Assembly (NCBI GenBank): GCA_019240475.1 | Contig: JAFAYI010000024.1 | Coordinates: 186,001 to 250,000, forward strand | Reading direction: 5' to 3' | Source of the DNA: Acidobacteriaceae bacterium | GTDB taxonomy: Bacteria > Acidobacteriota > Terriglobia > Bryobacterales > Bryobacteraceae | DNA length: 64,000 nucleotides | Part shown: piece by piece, positions 47,131 through 55,932 of the stretch | Layout: each line of letters begins with the position of its first letter | Position numbering within the stretch: position 1 is the first letter of the stretch | Made by a program: the position numbers and the translations under genes | The notes under the pieces: generated by a model | Told to the model about the DNA's origin: nothing | Databases searched by the model: none | Seen by the model: the letters and a program-made list of their open reading frames with translations, nothing else

Positions 47131-48015
47131 ATGAAACTCCAAGGCATCTTTCCGGCGCTCGCCACTTGCTTCGATTACGACGGCAACTTATATAAAGCGA
47201 AAGTTCTTCACAATACCCAAAAGCTCAATCAGGTTTCGCTCACCGGTTACGTCGTCTGCGGCTCCACGGGCGAGACTCCTCTGCTCAGCGTCCCCGAGCG
47301 CCTCCTACTGATGGAGTGGGTTCGCGAAGCCGCCGCTGAAGAGAAAACGCTCATCGCAGGCGTTGGCGCCGAAAGCGTGCATGAAACCGTCGAGATCGCC
47401 TCCCGCGCCGCGGCCCTCGGCTTTCACGCCGCGCTCGTACTCACTCCGTTTTATTACCGCACCCAGATGCATACTCCGGAAACTCAAGCGCTCTTCTTTC
47501 GCGCCGTCGCCGATCGGAGTAAGTTGCCGGTCTTGCTCTATAACATCCCGCAGGTAACCGGGTATGACTTACCCATTGAAACCATCGCCGCTCTATCCCA
47601 TCACCCCAACATCATCGGCATGAAAGACAGTTCCGGCAATCTCGAAAAGCTCGCCGCTTCCGTTCGCGCCGTCAAACCCGGCTTTAAAGTGCTCTCCGGC
47701 TCGGGCGCCGGATTCTCAGCCGCGCTCCAGGCCGGAGCTTCGGGCGCCATCCTCGCAATCGCCAATCCTCTGCCTTATACATGCGTGACCATCTGGGAGG
47801 CCTTTCGCGCGCGCGAAATCGAAGCCGCGCTCGATTGGCAATCGCGCCTCGCGCCGGCCTCTCGCATGGTCGCTTCCAAACACGGCATCCCCGGGCTCAA
47901 GCACGCGATGGACCTCAACGGTTACTACGGAGGCCCGCCGCGCCTCCCCCTGACGCCTCTCTCGCCCGAAGCCAAATTGGAAATCGAGGCGGCTTTCGAA
48001 GGCCTGCGAGGCTAG
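47131..48015 (+). CDS. DapA-superfamily aldolase (dihydrodipicolinate synthase/HOGA-like)
   Basis: The 294-residue TIM-barrel protein has the Schiff-base lysine in GMKDSSGN and the active-site tyrosine in YNIPQVTGYDLP. The substrate carboxylate arginine found after the tyrosine in true DapA (YNxPxRT) is absent. The N-terminal loop reads GSTGET rather than GTTGE. Both changes fit 4-hydroxy-2-oxoglutarate aldolase-like or 2-keto-3-deoxy acid aldolase members better than DapA. No neighbouring lysine gene supports DapA. The product is therefore given at superfamily level. Confidence 0.85.
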   Translation: MKLQGIFPALATCFDYDGNLYKAKVLHNTQKLNQVSLTGYVVCGSTGETPLLSVPERLLLMEWVREAAAEEKTLIAGVGAESVHETVEIASRAAALGFHAALVLTPFYYRTQMHTPETQALFFRAVADRSKLPVLLYNIPQVTGYDLPIETIAALSHHPNIIGMKDSSGNLEKLAASVRAVKPGFKVLSGSGAGFSAALQAGASGAILAIANPLPYTCVTIWEAFRAREIEAALDWQSRLAPASRMVASKHGIPGLKHAMDLNGYYGGPPRLPLTPLSPEAKLEIEAAFEGLRG

Positions 48016-48064
48016 TCCGGGAAGTCTCCGCCACCCCTGGGATAAGCTCGTCTCAGGTGCAAAT

Positions 48065-49219
48065 GTGATTTCGCGTCTCGCCGCCCTGCTGCTCTCTTTT
48101 GTCGCCGTCTTCGCTTCGCTCGCCTTCGCTCAGGACACTCATCCCATTCTGCCCATCGGCTCTCCCGCACCCGATTTCTCCCTGCCGGGCGTAGATGGCA
48201 AAATTCATAAGCTTAGCGATTACTCCTCTAGCAAGATCCTCGTCATCGTCTTCACCTGCGACCACTGTCCCACCGCTCAGCTCTACGAAACCCGCATCGA
48301 ACGCCTCGCCGCCGATTATCGCGATAGGGGCGTCGCTCTCCTGGCCATTCAGCCCAACAATCCCGCGGCCATCCGCCTCGACGAACTCGGTTACACCGAC
48401 GTCAGCGACAGCTTCGACGACATGAAGATCCGCGCCGCTTACCGCCACTTCGACTTCCCTTATCTATACGACGGCGATACTCAAACCGTGGCTCGTGCCT
48501 ATGGCCCCCAAGCCACGCCACACGTCTTCATCTTCGATAAGGAACGCAAGCTGCGCTACGAAGGCCGGGTCGATAACAGTCAGCGCGAATCGCTCGTGAA
48601 GACTCAGAACGCCCGTGACGCTATCGATGCGCTGCTCGCAGGCCGCCCGGTTGCCGTCACTCACACCGGCGTCTTCGGCTGCTCCACTAAATGGATCTCG
48701 AAGGAAGCCGGCCGCGTCGCCGAAATGAAAAAGATCGAAGCCGAGCCCATCACCGTCAACCTCGCCTCCGACGCCGATCTAAAGAAGCTGCGCTCCAACC
48801 CCACCGGCAAAGTGCTCTTGGTCAACTTCTGGGCCACCTGGTGCGGCGGCTGCGTGCATGAGCTGCCCGACCTTGAAACTACCTGGCGCATGTACCGCCT
48901 TCGCGACTACGATTTCGTCACCGTCTCAGCCAACATGCCCGACGAAGAGCCCGGCGTTCTCAAGTATCTGAACAAGCTGCACGGCTCCAGCCGCAATCTG
49001 CTCTTCGGTTCTACCGACACCGACGAGATGCAGCACGCTTTTTCTTCCTCCTGGGAAGGATCGCTTCCTTACTCCATGCTGCTGTCTCCGGACGGCAAAG
49101 TTCTCTATGAGCACCAGGGCGAGGTCGATATCCTGAAACTCCGCCGTGTCATCCTCGGCAACTTGCCCGACCCCGATTACATCGGCCATCGCGCCTATTG
49201 GGCCGCTTCGCCGCAGTAA
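48065..49219 (+). CDS. Exported two-domain redoxin (AhpC/TSA-like plus thioredoxin-like)
   Basis: The start is GTG at 48065 and the product has 384 residues. A signal peptide (about 1-22) is followed by a first redoxin domain with CDHCP (AhpC/TSA-like, after IVFTCDHCPTAQLYETRI). A second thioredoxin-fold domain has WATWCGGCVHELP, as in TlpA/ResA proteins. Two redox-active sites in one protein suggest an envelope disulfide relay, for cytochrome maturation or oxidant defence. The targets are unknown. Confidence 0.85.
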   Translation: MISRLAALLLSFVAVFASLAFAQDTHPILPIGSPAPDFSLPGVDGKIHKLSDYSSSKILVIVFTCDHCPTAQLYETRIERLAADYRDRGVALLAIQPNNPAAIRLDELGYTDVSDSFDDMKIRAAYRHFDFPYLYDGDTQTVARAYGPQATPHVFIFDKERKLRYEGRVDNSQRESLVKTQNARDAIDALLAGRPVAVTHTGVFGCSTKWISKEAGRVAEMKKIEAEPITVNLASDADLKKLRSNPTGKVLLVNFWATWCGGCVHELPDLETTWRMYRLRDYDFVTVSANMPDEEPGVLKYLNKLHGSSRNLLFGSTDTDEMQHAFSSSWEGSLPYSMLLSPDGKVLYEHQGEVDILKLRRVILGNLPDPDYIGHRAYWAASPQ

Positions 49220-49234
49220 GGCCACAGCCGCCGT

Positions 49235-49975
49235 TTATCCCAGAGTTCTCGCGAATAACTCCTTCAATTTTTCGAAAGCGCGTTGCGCCTCCTCCGAGTT
49301 GTACGACGGAAGATCAGGCACTGTCCACCCATGATGCGCGCCCTGGTACACTTCCGATTCATAGCGCCCGCCCCAAGCCTCAAGCGCCGCGTTGAGTTTT
49401 GCAATTGCCTCCTTCGGCATGCTTCGATCCTCCTCGGCATGGCCGAAATAAAGCCGCCCGTGAATACGCTCTAGCAGCAAATGCGGGCTCGACGCGTCGT
49501 CCGTCACCAGCCTTCCGCCGTGAAACGAAGCCGCGGCCCCGATCCGTGCCGGTTCCATCGCTGCCATCCGCAGCGCCAGCGCGCCCGAAAAGCAGTAGCC
49601 CACCACGCCCATCGGTCCCGCTCCCACCACCGGCTGCAAGCCCATAAAGTCTACGTATGCCGTTGCGTCCTTTTCAAAAGCCTCCGGCGTCAAAGAAGCG
49701 GATAATTCCTTGATTCGTTGGTTGGTGCGCTCTGCGCCAAACTGCACGGGCAATTCGAACAGCGGGGCCCGGCTCGTGCGATAAAAAATATTCGGCATCA
49801 GAACCGTATAGCCTTCCTCCGCCAGCCGCTGCGCCATCTCGTGCTGCGAAGGGCGAATCCCTCCGATATCGGTGAGAAAAATCACCCCCGGCAAAGGCCG
49901 CTTTTCTTCGGCCTCGAATAGAACCCCGTCCGCTTTTCCGTCTACGGTAACGATTTCGATCTCTTTCGCAGTCAA
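49235..49975 (-). CDS. Dienelactone hydrolase family protein
   Basis: This 246-residue alpha/beta hydrolase has the family triad: Cys in VVGYCFSGALALR, Asp in HAEEDRSMP and His in GAHHGW. No signal peptide is seen. Dienelactone hydrolases open lactones in aromatic catabolism, but many members are general carboxylesterases, so the substrate is open. It is convergent with the redoxin gene, with a 15-base gap. Confidence 0.9.
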   Translation of the reverse strand: MTAKEIEIVTVDGKADGVLFEAEEKRPLPGVIFLTDIGGIRPSQHEMAQRLAEEGYTVLMPNIFYRTSRAPLFELPVQFGAERTNQRIKELSASLTPEAFEKDATAYVDFMGLQPVVGAGPMGVVGYCFSGALALRMAAMEPARIGAAASFHGGRLVTDDASSPHLLLERIHGRLYFGHAEEDRSMPKEAIAKLNAALEAWGGRYESEVYQGAHHGWTVPDLPSYNSEEAQRAFEKLKELFARTLG

Positions 49976-50017
49976 GCAACTCCCTCCAATCCCAGATTGC
50001 CACTCCGCGCCGATGAA

Positions 50018-50905
50018 TTAGGCCCTGACGGGCAGCCGGAAGCCCGTCCGCTCAAGTCCTTCTCGATAAGACACAGGCTCTTCAAAGCCCAATTCCCGCC
50101 GTATCCGCGTAGTGTCATACGCGATATCGTGCTCAAAACGAAATTTGCTATCGAGGTCGCACGCGATTTCCAAATCGGGCAGTTCAGCCAATCGCTCCGC
50201 GATAGTCGGAGTATGCACTTCGCCGGCATTATAGATTCGACCCGAAGCTGCGGGATGCGTGGCCGCTAGAGCGATCGCTGCCGCTACGTTCTCGACATAT
50301 CCGTGGGTCCAGCGCCACCCGCCGCGATGGCGATAGCGATATGCCGTCGCCAGGTCCGAATTGCCTCCCCGTCCATAAACCTTCGGTAACCGAAGCACCA
50401 CCCCGGGAACTCTTTCGTTCCGCATCGCAGCTCGTTCCACCAAGAGCTTCTCGTAAGAGTAATTCGGCTCGTTCGAAGCAACGGCCGCGTTTCGGTAGGG
50501 ATAGAGGACGCGCCGCGTAGGCGATTCTTCAGTCAGCAATCCCGCCGCCGGTTCCCCTTCTTCGATGCCGATAAAGCGCCCCCACGCCGCATAGACATCG
50601 CCGCTGCTGATCCACACCATTCGTCCGGTATGTCCTGCAAACGCCTCGATGCACGCCGAGGCGTCTTCCTCCCCCATAGCAATCATGTGAATGACAACAT
50701 CGGGATCCGCCTTGGCCACCTCCGGTGGAAACCTACGAATGGGTATCTGCGCGGCAAGATGATGAATGTGGCGCACCGCCCCCGGCAGAATCGAGGATTC
50801 AGTCTCGCCGCGATGGAAGACCGTAACTTCGTGCCCCTGCTCGTCAAGAATCCGAGCAACATGCGGACCGATAAATTTCGTTCCCCCTATTATCAGGACC
50901 CGCAT
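50018..50905 (-). CDS. NAD(P)-dependent epimerase/dehydratase family protein
   Basis: The 295-residue extended-SDR protein begins with a Rossmann motif (IIGGTKFIGPHVARIL). It has the YxxxK catalytic pair in YSYEKLLVE, and the C-terminal half is shaped for nucleotide-sugar-like substrates (TPTIAERLAEL). Related proteins act on sugar nucleotides or as chloroplast-stem-loop-binding-like reductases. The substrate is unknown. It lies 42 bases downstream of the dienelactone hydrolase start's upstream side, in the same direction. Confidence 0.85.
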   Translation of the reverse strand: MRVLIIGGTKFIGPHVARILDEQGHEVTVFHRGETESSILPGAVRHIHHLAAQIPIRRFPPEVAKADPDVVIHMIAMGEEDASACIEAFAGHTGRMVWISSGDVYAAWGRFIGIEEGEPAAGLLTEESPTRRVLYPYRNAAVASNEPNYSYEKLLVERAAMRNERVPGVVLRLPKVYGRGGNSDLATAYRYRHRGGWRWTHGYVENVAAAIALAATHPAASGRIYNAGEVHTPTIAERLAELPDLEIACDLDSKFRFEHDIAYDTTRIRRELGFEEPVSYREGLERTGFRLPVRA

Positions 50906-50962
50906 GACGCGATTCTAGGCGCTCTGGCTGCCTTTGCGAACTGCGCGCATGGACGGCTGCCG

Positions 50963-52288
<1,326 letters not shown>

Positions 52289-52292
<4 letters not shown>

Positions 52293-52636
52293 AACGTGGC
52301 GACGTATTCTGGGCGGATCTCGCTCCGCGATCGGGCTCGGAGCAGTCCGGTCGGCGACCCGTCATAGTCCTATCACATGATGGATTTAACCAGACACCGA
52401 ACTGGCGCTCGATTGTCGTTGTGCCCGTGTCAACGTCAGACTTGCAGAGCCGACGCGCATTGACCGTAATACCGCTGCCAAAGGGAACTGCTTCACTGCC
52501 TCAAGCAAGTGTTGCAGTTTGTCATCAAGTAACTACTCTTGACCGGTCCAAGCTCTCAAGGCTTGTGGGGTCGCTTCCAAAAGAAATGCTTGCTGAGGTG
52601 AACCAAGGTTTGAAAGCGGCGTTAGACCTTGAGTAG
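52289..52636 (+). CDS. MazF/PemK-type mRNA interferase toxin
   Basis: Starting from the TTG at 52289, the 115-residue protein shows the MazF core: RGDVFWADLAPRSGSEQSGRRPVIVLS then VVPVSTS and QASVAVCHQVTTLDRSKL. The catalytic Arg and Ser/Thr regions are present. MazF toxins cleave mRNA at short sequences. Translational coupling to the upstream RHH antitoxin is standard for such modules. Confidence 0.9.
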
Positions 52637-53287
52637 ATGGCCGGGTGATAGGAGGCACGTACATTGCCGCTTATGGGTCAACGGCTCGCCGATGGTTTCC
52701 GACTTTCGAGCGTCAGACCGCGACTTTCGCGAACGGCTTAACAACACAACATTCCGCCAGCATCTTGACGATCTTCGCGCAAGCCGGCAAACCTAAACGC
52801 GATGTGAAGGTCACCATCCCAGTTAGGAAAATCGCCGATTGGCCCAAGTTTCCACGACACCTTTAAGCGGGAACTTGGATCCCAGCTTTCTATAGCCCGC
52901 AACATGAACCCGTGAATCGACTGCAAGACTTCAGTCGATGCTCCCGTGGAGGCCCCCTCGCTCCTCACCGTTGCCCTAGGCGACATGTTGCTCCAAAGAA
53001 TTGACGGACCAGTCGGTTTCGCCGACGCTGCCCGAGCGGATGATGCACTAATCGAGTGCATGGTATTCGTAAAATCACCGCCGTTATCGAGTTCCGTGCG
53101 CGTACTTTCTCTTGGAGGAGTTAGCTCATGATTTCGGTACATCAGCCGATTCGAGATGGACACAATCTCGTTCTGGGGGCTACAAACAATTCATCTAGAC
53201 AATGTATTAGCACGGTATAAGCTTCATTGCGCCATTCAAAAGTGCTATAGTGCTTCACAAAGCACTATAGAAGGACGTTAAAGCACT
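52637..53287. other. Intergenic/accessory region with probable gene remnants, 651 bases
   Basis: No convincing gene is found here. Short open frames exist on both strands (52645-52866 plus, 52738-53163 minus), but neither has a recognisable family and neither is clearly coding. Base use is less GC-rich than the flanking core genes. The last 50 bases hold the palindrome listed separately. The region may contain decayed genes between the toxin-antitoxin pair and the two-gene module. Confidence 0.5.
53245..53270. promoter_or_regulatory. Perfect 11-base inverted repeat, putative operator
   Basis: CTATAGTGCTT (53245-53255) and AAGCACTATAG (53260-53270) form a perfect inverted repeat with a 4-base centre. 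Further half-sites with the same core lie at 53241-53246 (AGTGCT) and 53282-53287 (AGCACT), directly before the GTG start of the next gene. The repeat overlaps a TATAGT that could be a -10 box. This arrangement suggests autoregulation by one product of the downstream pair, or a structured leader. Confidence 0.55.
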
Positions 53288-53836
53288 GTGGCGAAAATGG
53301 CGGTGGCGCAGATTCCCGCAAAGTTGTACGAACTCCTTGCGCCCCTCACACCGGAGGAGCGGGCGAGGGCAGTGCAGGCGACGCTCATTCTATTCGGTGA
53401 TGAAATTCCCGTGAAGAGCCTCGGCGGCAAGCCTGGAAGCGAGGGAAAGCAGCTTGGCAAATTCGGCAACCCAGGCGACGCTGGTGAGTTCTTTCACTCA
53501 AAGGATCCGCAGAACAAGGGTGAAATCCTGGCTGTTGCTGCGAGGTATCGTGAGTTGAAGGGTGAGGAAGTACACGCCAAGTCAGATCTCAAGGGCGTGA
53601 TTGTGGATGCCGGCAGGAACTTCGACGACGCCCACTTTGCCCGAGACATGAACAACGCCAGGCGTCAGGCCGGGTTCTTCAATTTGGGCACGGGTCGAGA
53701 AGCAAGGCTTTCATACTACGGCAAGCAGTACGTCGATGCTCTTCCGGATCGAGCAAAGGCAGGCGCACTAAACAGGCCGAAAGTCGGCGCTCGTAAGTCT
53801 CCTGGATCTAAAAAGAAGCCAGCGAAGAAAGTCTGA
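53288..53836 (+). CDS. Unknown 182-residue protein, first gene of HEPN module
   Basis: The start is GTG at 53288; an ATG at 53297 is a second option. I do not recognise a named family. The protein has a helical N-terminus (AKLYELLAPLTPEERARAVQATLILFGD) and a Gly/Lys-rich linker. A conserved-looking central part reads HSKDPQNKGEILAVAARYREL, then DDAHFARDMNNARR, and LSYYGKQYVDALPD follows. It ends in a basic tail (RKSPGSKKKPAKKV) suited to nucleic-acid binding. It is 20 bases upstream of the HEPN-like gene, so the two form one transcription unit. The palindrome in front of it is a likely control site. Confidence 0.75.
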   Translation: MAKMAVAQIPAKLYELLAPLTPEERARAVQATLILFGDEIPVKSLGGKPGSEGKQLGKFGNPGDAGEFFHSKDPQNKGEILAVAARYRELKGEEVHAKSDLKGVIVDAGRNFDDAHFARDMNNARRQAGFFNLGTGREARLSYYGKQYVDALPDRAKAGALNRPKVGARKSPGSKKKPAKKV

Positions 53837-53856
53837 CCTTCGCTTAACTTGACGAC

Positions 53857-54630
53857 GTGACCACTAACGCCCCCCTTCTTCCCGACGATTTGCTCGCAGC
53901 ACTTCCCGCAACCTTGAGAAAAGAACTGCTCGCGGCGTATGAGGAGACCCTGCGCAATTACCGCGAGCGTAGATGGGAACCCGCCGAATTGAATGGCGGC
54001 AAGCTCTGCGAAATCGTGTACACAATTCTCAAAGGACATGTGACTGGCGCTTTTCCTGCAAAGTCGAGCAAGCCCTCGAACATGGTCGACGCGTGTCGTG
54101 CACTGGAACAGGCCAGCACCTTCCCGCGGTCGATTCGAATTCAGATTCCCCGGATGCTTGTGGCGCTGTACGAGGTCAGAAACAATCGTGGTGTTGGACA
54201 CGTCGGTGGAGATGTCAATCCCAATCACATGGATGCCGCGTGCGTGCTCGAAATGAGCAAGTGGGTGATGAGCGAACTCGTTCGAGTTTTTCACGATACG
54301 AGCACCGAAGAGGCGGCCTTAGCCGTGGATTCGCTAGTGGAGCGAACATCTCCGACCGTCTGGAAAGTCGGCAACAATCTCAGAGTCTTGGACTACCAAA
54401 AATCCATGAAGGACAAACTCCTGTTGCTTGCGTATCACAGCCGAGGTGCTGTGCAAGAAGCAGACGTGTTTAGATGGGTCGAGCACTCGAACGCATCAGT
54501 CTTTCGGCGAGACATTGTTCGACCGCTCCACAAAACCAAGCTGATCGAGTACGACAACATTCTAAAACAATCGAGATCTCTCCGCTCGGTATCGAGGACG
54601 TCGAGAAGCGTCTCCTTTGAGCCGAACTGA
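53857..54630 (+). CDS. HEPN-like protein with frameshifted winged-helix C-terminus
   Basis: The frame reads 257 residues. The middle contains a HEPN-like RNase signature: R108-x6-H115 in EVRNNRGVGH, embedded in helices, with N109 as the polar residue after the arginine. The C-terminal third (about 185-234) is helical with QEADVFRWVEHSNASVFRRDIVRPLHKTKLIEYDN, fitting a winged-helix fold. After codon 234 (54558) the frame becomes Ser/Arg-rich, but the +2 frame from 54561 reads IEISPLGIEDVEKRLL and stops at 54620. That reads like the missing wing, so one base seems lost or misread. The function is inferred to be RNA cleavage in conflict. Confidence 0.7.
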   Translation: MTTNAPLLPDDLLAALPATLRKELLAAYEETLRNYRERRWEPAELNGGKLCEIVYTILKGHVTGAFPAKSSKPSNMVDACRALEQASTFPRSIRIQIPRMLVALYEVRNNRGVGHVGGDVNPNHMDAACVLEMSKWVMSELVRVFHDTSTEEAALAVDSLVERTSPTVWKVGNNLRVLDYQKSMKDKLLLLAYHSRGAVQEADVFRWVEHSNASVFRRDIVRPLHKTKLIEYDNILKQSRSLRSVSRTSRSVSFEPN

Positions 54631-54774
54631 ACGCGATCAAAACAAGACATGATGTTGCAGAGGAGAGTACAAGTGCGTGGGACCGGCAACGGATCACAAG
54701 AACGGATTCGATTTCGAAATCCATGCTCAAGCCGGTCGGCGCAGCCATATCAAGAGTTGCAGGGACGGTCATCG

Positions 54775-54790
54775 GTACAAAACTTTGTAC
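54775..54790. repeat. Perfect 16-base palindrome near tRNA-Gln 3' end
   Basis: GTACAAA (54775-54781) and TTTGTAC (54784-54790) form a perfect inverted repeat with a 2-base centre, 43 bases from the tRNA. A second, GATTTCGAAATC (54708-54719), lies 55 bases before. Either could be recombination or regulator sites. No integrase gene was found. Confidence 0.4.
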
Positions 54791-54832
54791 ACGGCGACTG
54801 TATTAGTTGATAACTCACGGAAACGAAACGCG

Positions 54833-54906
54833 TGGCTCCCCGACATGGATTCGAACCACGATTAACGGCTCCAAAGGCCGCTGTCCTACCGTTAGACGAT
54901 CGGGGA
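54833..54906 (-). tRNA. tRNA-Gln (anticodon UUG)
   Basis: The reverse strand folds into a full cloverleaf. Acceptor TCCCCGA pairs with TCGGGGA, followed by discriminator G and an encoded CCA (54835-54833). The anticodon arm is GCGGC/GCCGT around loop CTTTGGA, giving anticodon TTG. The T-arm loop is GGTTCGAATCC. The gene's 3' end faces the accessory region, the usual side for insertions. Confidence 0.97.
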
Positions 54907-54977
54907 GTAATGGCGCGGAATTCCGCCGCACTTCAGTTTAACAACCGAATACGGTTCAGGCTGCGCACTGCCTCGCT

Positions 54978-55400
54978 TCACCAGTCCGAATACGCCGTCC
55001 CGTCCAGCGCCGTCTTATCCGAGCCGCTGCGCACGTCGAAAACCCCCGGCGAGCTCGTGCTGCCCCCCACGGGCGTGTCTTCCATAATCACGCGCCACGT
55101 ATCGGTCGAGCCCGTAATCGGGTCCAGCGGAATCTGCCGCAAGTAACCGTCCGAAACCAGGTCCTGCAGCGAATCCGGCGCCTTCTGCTTATCGATCGTG
55201 TATTCGTCGATCATCATGCGAATCTGGAACAGATTATTCCGCAACACACTCTCCTTCGCACGGACAATAGACTTCTGATAAATAGGCAGCGCAATCGCAA
55301 GCAGCACCGAAATGATCGCCATCACCACCATCAACTCGATCAGCGTGAACCCGCGCGCCGCGCGTATCAAGCCGGCCGCCTTGTTCCGCGCCCGCATCAT
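54978..55400 (-). CDS. Type II secretion major pseudopilin-like protein (GspG-like)
   Basis: The 140-residue product starts most likely at the ATG at 55400, which overlaps the upstream stop as TAATG; ATGs at 55406 and 55397 are alternatives. After a short basic leader comes the prepilin signal GFTLIELMVVMAIISVLLAIALP, with peptidase cleavage after the glycine and the conserved Glu5. The C-terminal half has PLDPITGSTDTWRV, like GspG. Secreted-pseudopilus subunits drive type II export. The gene is coupled to a second pseudopilin and lies downstream of a secretin. Confidence 0.88.
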   Translation of the reverse strand: MMRARNKAAGLIRAARGFTLIELMVVMAIISVLLAIALPIYQKSIVRAKESVLRNNLFQIRMMIDEYTIDKQKAPDSLQDLVSDGYLRQIPLDPITGSTDTWRVIMEDTPVGGSTSSPGVFDVRSGSDKTALDGTAYSDW

Positions 55401-55912
55401 TACCATTCCGAATACGCCGTCCCGTCGCTCGCTTTATCCATCGATTTGGAATAGACGTCGAATACGTTCTGGCCACCCCAGGAATCCGACGTCGGCTCGT
55501 CCTGCATGCTGCGCTTGCCCCAATCCGTATCGCCCGTAAATGGGTCCTTCGGAATGCGCCGCAAGAACCGCATTTTCGTGCTTTGATTGTTGCCCGCCAG
55601 CGTGTTCGTCATCTGCACGCCGTCCACCAGCGATTCGAGCGTGGTCGGATAACAGTAGGCGTCCTGGTTCGTCGACTGAATCTTTCCCTGGTCGCACAGG
55701 TCTTTATAGCGGTCGATCGCATGCCTCATGTCGTCCAAATCGATCCGCAGCACCTTCTCCCGCTGCCGTTGAACTTGGCGCCGAGCCATCGGCACCGCCA
55801 TCGACGTCAGGATCAGCAGAATCGAGAACGCCACGATCAACTCCACCAAAGTGAGCCCAGCCTGGCTCTTACGTCTTCGCCTCAATCCTGCGCAATCGCT
55901 ATCGCGCAACAT
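55400..55912 (-). CDS. Type II secretion pseudopilin-like protein
   Basis: This 170-residue protein has a basic leader ending in QAG and the prepilin segment LTLVELIVAFSILLILTSMAVP with Glu5. It then has a long helix (QREKVLRIDLDDMRHAIDRYKDL) and a C-terminal GspG-like end (PKDPFTGDTDWGKRSM). It is longer than typical GspG because of a central insert with two cysteines (DLC and AYC). It overlaps the next gene and begins 20 bases after the secretin stop, so the three form one operon. Confidence 0.85.
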   Translation of the reverse strand: MLRDSDCAGLRRRRKSQAGLTLVELIVAFSILLILTSMAVPMARRQVQRQREKVLRIDLDDMRHAIDRYKDLCDQGKIQSTNQDAYCYPTTLESLVDGVQMTNTLAGNNQSTKMRFLRRIPKDPFTGDTDWGKRSMQDEPTSDSWGGQNVFDVYSKSMDKASDGTAYSEW

Positions 55913-55932
55913 CTACTGCCATCTCCATTCGA

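Noticed and set aside
52645..52866. 73-codon plus-strand frame just after the MazF gene
   Set aside because: No recognisable features and overlaps the opposing frame; insufficient support for a gene.
52738..53163. 141-codon minus-strand frame in the accessory gap
   Set aside because: No ribosome site, no family and unremarkable composition; it could be a remnant but coding is not supported.
54677..54865. 62-codon frame running into tRNA-Gln
   Set aside because: It ends inside the tRNA gene and includes palindromic DNA; a coding role is very unlikely.
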